From positions 47,721 through 61,524 of the forward strand of contig DOYU01000017.1 in assembly GCA_003518365.1 (NCBI GenBank): a stretch of DNA of 13,804 nucleotides, written 5' to 3'. Shown here one piece after another: positions 13,126-13,804 of this stretch (within the stretch, counting starts at the first letter, position 1; each line of letters starts with the position of its first letter). Origin of the DNA: Candidatus Magasanikiibacteriota bacterium (GTDB taxonomy: Bacteria; Patescibacteriota; Patescibacteriia; Magasanikbacterales; UBA922). The notes beneath the pieces are model-generated. The model worked only from the letters and a program-made list of their open reading frames with translations, did not search any database and was not told the origin of the DNA. A program made the translations under genes and the position numbers.

Positions 13126-13179
13126 ATGAGATTTACGATTGCTTCTGGCAAACTCCTCATCCCTCCCGTGTTCTGCTGA
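13126..13179 (+). CDS. Candidate 17-codon leader peptide
   Basis: ATG at 13126, with the purine-rich GGGTGGGG five bases upstream, opens a frame for MRFTIASGKLLIPPVFC that stops at TGA 13177-13179. The stop overlaps the first bases of the Fur-box-like site. The first codons lie in a small stem, TAAAT-GAG-ATTTA (13123-13135). Translation is unproven, and the ORF is short enough to arise by chance. Confidence 0.28.
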   Translation: MRFTIASGKLLIPPVFC

Positions 13180-13196
13180 TAATGATAATCATTGTG
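13178..13196. promoter_or_regulatory. Fur-box-like operator
   Basis: The 19 bases GATAATGATAATCATTGTG match the classical E. coli Fur consensus GATAATGATAATCATTATC at 17 positions. The core AATGAT-A-ATCATT is a perfect inverted repeat, and a further TTCTGC/GCAGAA repeat surrounds it (13171-13203). It lies 20 bases upstream of a promoter at 13217-13245, farther than usual for repression by overlap. Confidence 0.5.
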
Positions 13197-13216
13197 GGCA
13201 GAAGAATGGGAGACCA

Positions 13217-13245
13217 TTCACAATGTTGATACAGTTCTTTACAAT
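13217..13245 (+). promoter_or_regulatory. Sigma70-type promoter for the leader of the second lipoprotein
   Basis: TTCACA (13217-13222) and TACAAT (13240-13245) are separated by 17 bases and each differs from consensus at one position. Transcription would start near 13252, just before the four-way junction. The -35 overlaps a perfect hairpin, GAATGG-GAGA-CCATTC (13205-13220). Confidence 0.6.
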
Positions 13246-13253
13246 TCACTTGT

Positions 13254-13342
13254 TTGCTAAAAAAATCAAGCAAAGCTTCGGGAATAGAGATATTCTTTTT
13301 TCTGCATATGCAGAAAAGGATGTCTACATCCCCGGAGCTTTG
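13254..13342 (+). ncRNA. Compact four-way-junction RNA element
   Basis: The outer stem pairs 13271-13281 with 13332-13342 (11 bp, one G-U). Inside lie three hairpins with only two unpaired bases between them: GAATA-GAGA-TATTC (13282-13295, GNRA-type loop), a perfect 20-base palindrome (13298-13317), and GGATG-TCTA-CATCC (13318-13331). TTTGCT (about 13253-13258) can pair with AGCAAA (about 13269-13274) and so compete with the base of the outer stem, as in a switch. It is not a tRNA, since stem lengths and loop bases do not fit. A riboswitch, small RNA or processing site is possible. Confidence 0.65.
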
Positions 13343-13540
13343 TGAATACCATTCGCACGCTATGGGGGCGGGCTGCATGCCTGCGGCCTACTGGGCCAAG
13401 AGCATGGAGCCCTCACAGGCTCCGATCATCGATTTAGTGAGAAACGAAACGAAAGGAATACGGGCGGAGAAGCGTGTGGTTTGATTTTGGATGTTGCTGT
13501 TGTGGGTCGGAATACGACTATATAAACACAACAGATCGTG
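13343..13540 (+). ncRNA. Second structured segment of the same leader
   Basis: CGCACGCT (13354-13361) pairs with AGCGTGTG (13471-13478) around a GC-rich insert that contains CATGC...GCATG (13376-13380 with 13402-13406) enclosing GGCC-TACTG-GGCC, and GGAGCC-CTCACA-GGCTCC (about 13405-13422). Downstream, TGTTGTG pairs with CACAACA (about 13498-13533) around GTCG-GAATA-CGAC. The insert is GC-rich although the flanks are not. A weak -10 (TATATA, 13519-13524) occurs here, with no good -35. Confidence 0.4.
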
Positions 13541-13567
13541 AACCGGTACATATACCCAGGCTGAAAT

Positions 13568-13648
13568 ATGCCAAAGGGAAGTACTGCAAACGAATCAACA
13601 GAAAGAATCAGTCATATGTGGAACCAAACGTATCAGGAGACACCATGA
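13568..13648 (+). CDS. Candidate 26-residue upstream ORF coupled to the lipoprotein
   Basis: A hydrophilic 26-codon frame starts at ATG 13568 and ends at the TGA that overlaps the lipoprotein start in ATGA. It is AT-rich, with a weak AGG upstream (13558-13560). It contains the Shine-Dalgarno AGGAG of the downstream gene, so translating it would affect that start. No homology is apparent. Confidence 0.25.
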   Translation: MPKGSTANESTERISHMWNQTYQETP

Positions 13649-13804
13649 AGAACCTGTTCCCGGCCCTCCTGGCCATGGCGTTCCTCCTCGCCGCGGGCGC
13701 TTGCTCGCGGCCGGCCGACCCCACGGGGCCGGTCACCAACAACACGTTCCTCAACGGCATTCCCGACTTGGACGGCGACGGCGTCGTCGACGAGAACGGC
13801 TACC
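13645..13804 (+). CDS. Lipoprotein with acidic calcium-binding motif (partial, 3' end beyond window)
   Basis: Only the first 53 codons are present. The N-terminus is a lipoprotein-type signal (hydrophobic core, then LLAAGACSR), with Cys20 the likely lipidated residue; alanine at -3 makes the lipobox slightly unusual. The mature part has a Pro/Thr-rich linker followed by IPDLDGDGVVDENG, an acidic DxDGDGxxDxxG motif of the TSP3/dockerin/EF-hand type. AGGAG ends five bases before the ATG. Codons are strongly G/C-ending, in contrast to the 556-base spacer before it. It is like the 68-residue lipoprotein in plan but is not an obvious duplicate. Confidence 0.82.
   Translation, partial: MKNLFPALLAMAFLLAAGACSRPADPTGPVTNNTFLNGIPDLDGDGVVDENGY

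Noticed and set aside
13354..13478. tRNA or attC recombination site in the GC-rich insert
   Set aside because: No TTCGA-type T-loop or acceptor geometry is present, and the integron core sites (GTTRRRY / RYYYAAC) were not found at either end or after the other genes.
13254..13484. 76-codon frame over the four-way junction
   Set aside because: No Shine-Dalgarno and no protein-like pattern; it crosses the structured RNA stems.

Overview
The window has two parts that differ in base composition, translation-start signals and gene content. Block A (about 1-9,970) looks like a chromosomal segment of an ultra-small Candidate Phyla Radiation (Patescibacteria-type) bacterium. It has moderate GC, packed genes and short AT-rich spacers, no clear Shine-Dalgarno before its genes, and many small membrane proteins of unknown function. 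The phylum is inferred from gene style; there is no rRNA marker here.

Block A reads: smpB on the minus strand. Then, on the plus strand: an AI-2E-family permease, an overlapping multi-span membrane protein, a membrane-anchored HtrA-like protein without its catalytic residues and with a PDZ-like end, a two-span Wzz/CapA-like chain-length protein, a 104-residue acidic helical protein, and a 1,709-residue protein joining a GT2-type glycosyltransferase to a C-terminal Ser/Thr-kinase-like domain. A strong intrinsic terminator ends this run. The set suggests cell-surface glycan assembly with a kinase-like regulatory or scaffolding module.

Block B (about 9,990-13,804) holds five GC-rich genes (third codon positions almost all G or C), each with a clear Shine-Dalgarno, separated by AT-rich spacers of 315-633 bases. 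One unrecognised soluble basic protein is on the minus strand. The other four are on the plus strand: a single-span coiled-coil protein, a signal-peptide-bearing barrel-like protein, and two lipoproteins with TSP3-like acidic calcium-binding motifs, the last cut by the window edge. These suit a Gram-negative (Myxococcota-like) envelope better than a CPR cell. Either DNA from another organism has been acquired, or the contig is chimeric near 9,970-10,005.

The most unusual content is in the spacers of block B. They are filled with consecutive, largely non-overlapping hairpins: a 16-bp terminator stem, a leader with complementary hairpin loops, a leader with a 15-bp stem and a mutually exclusive alternative, a 98-base hairpin, and a compact perfect four-way junction. 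They also hold good sigma70-type promoters, short leader-peptide ORFs with Shine-Dalgarno sequences, and a 17/19 match to the Fur box. I read these as long structured 5' leaders or small RNAs controlling exported-protein genes. All structures were found by eye and are not folding calculations.
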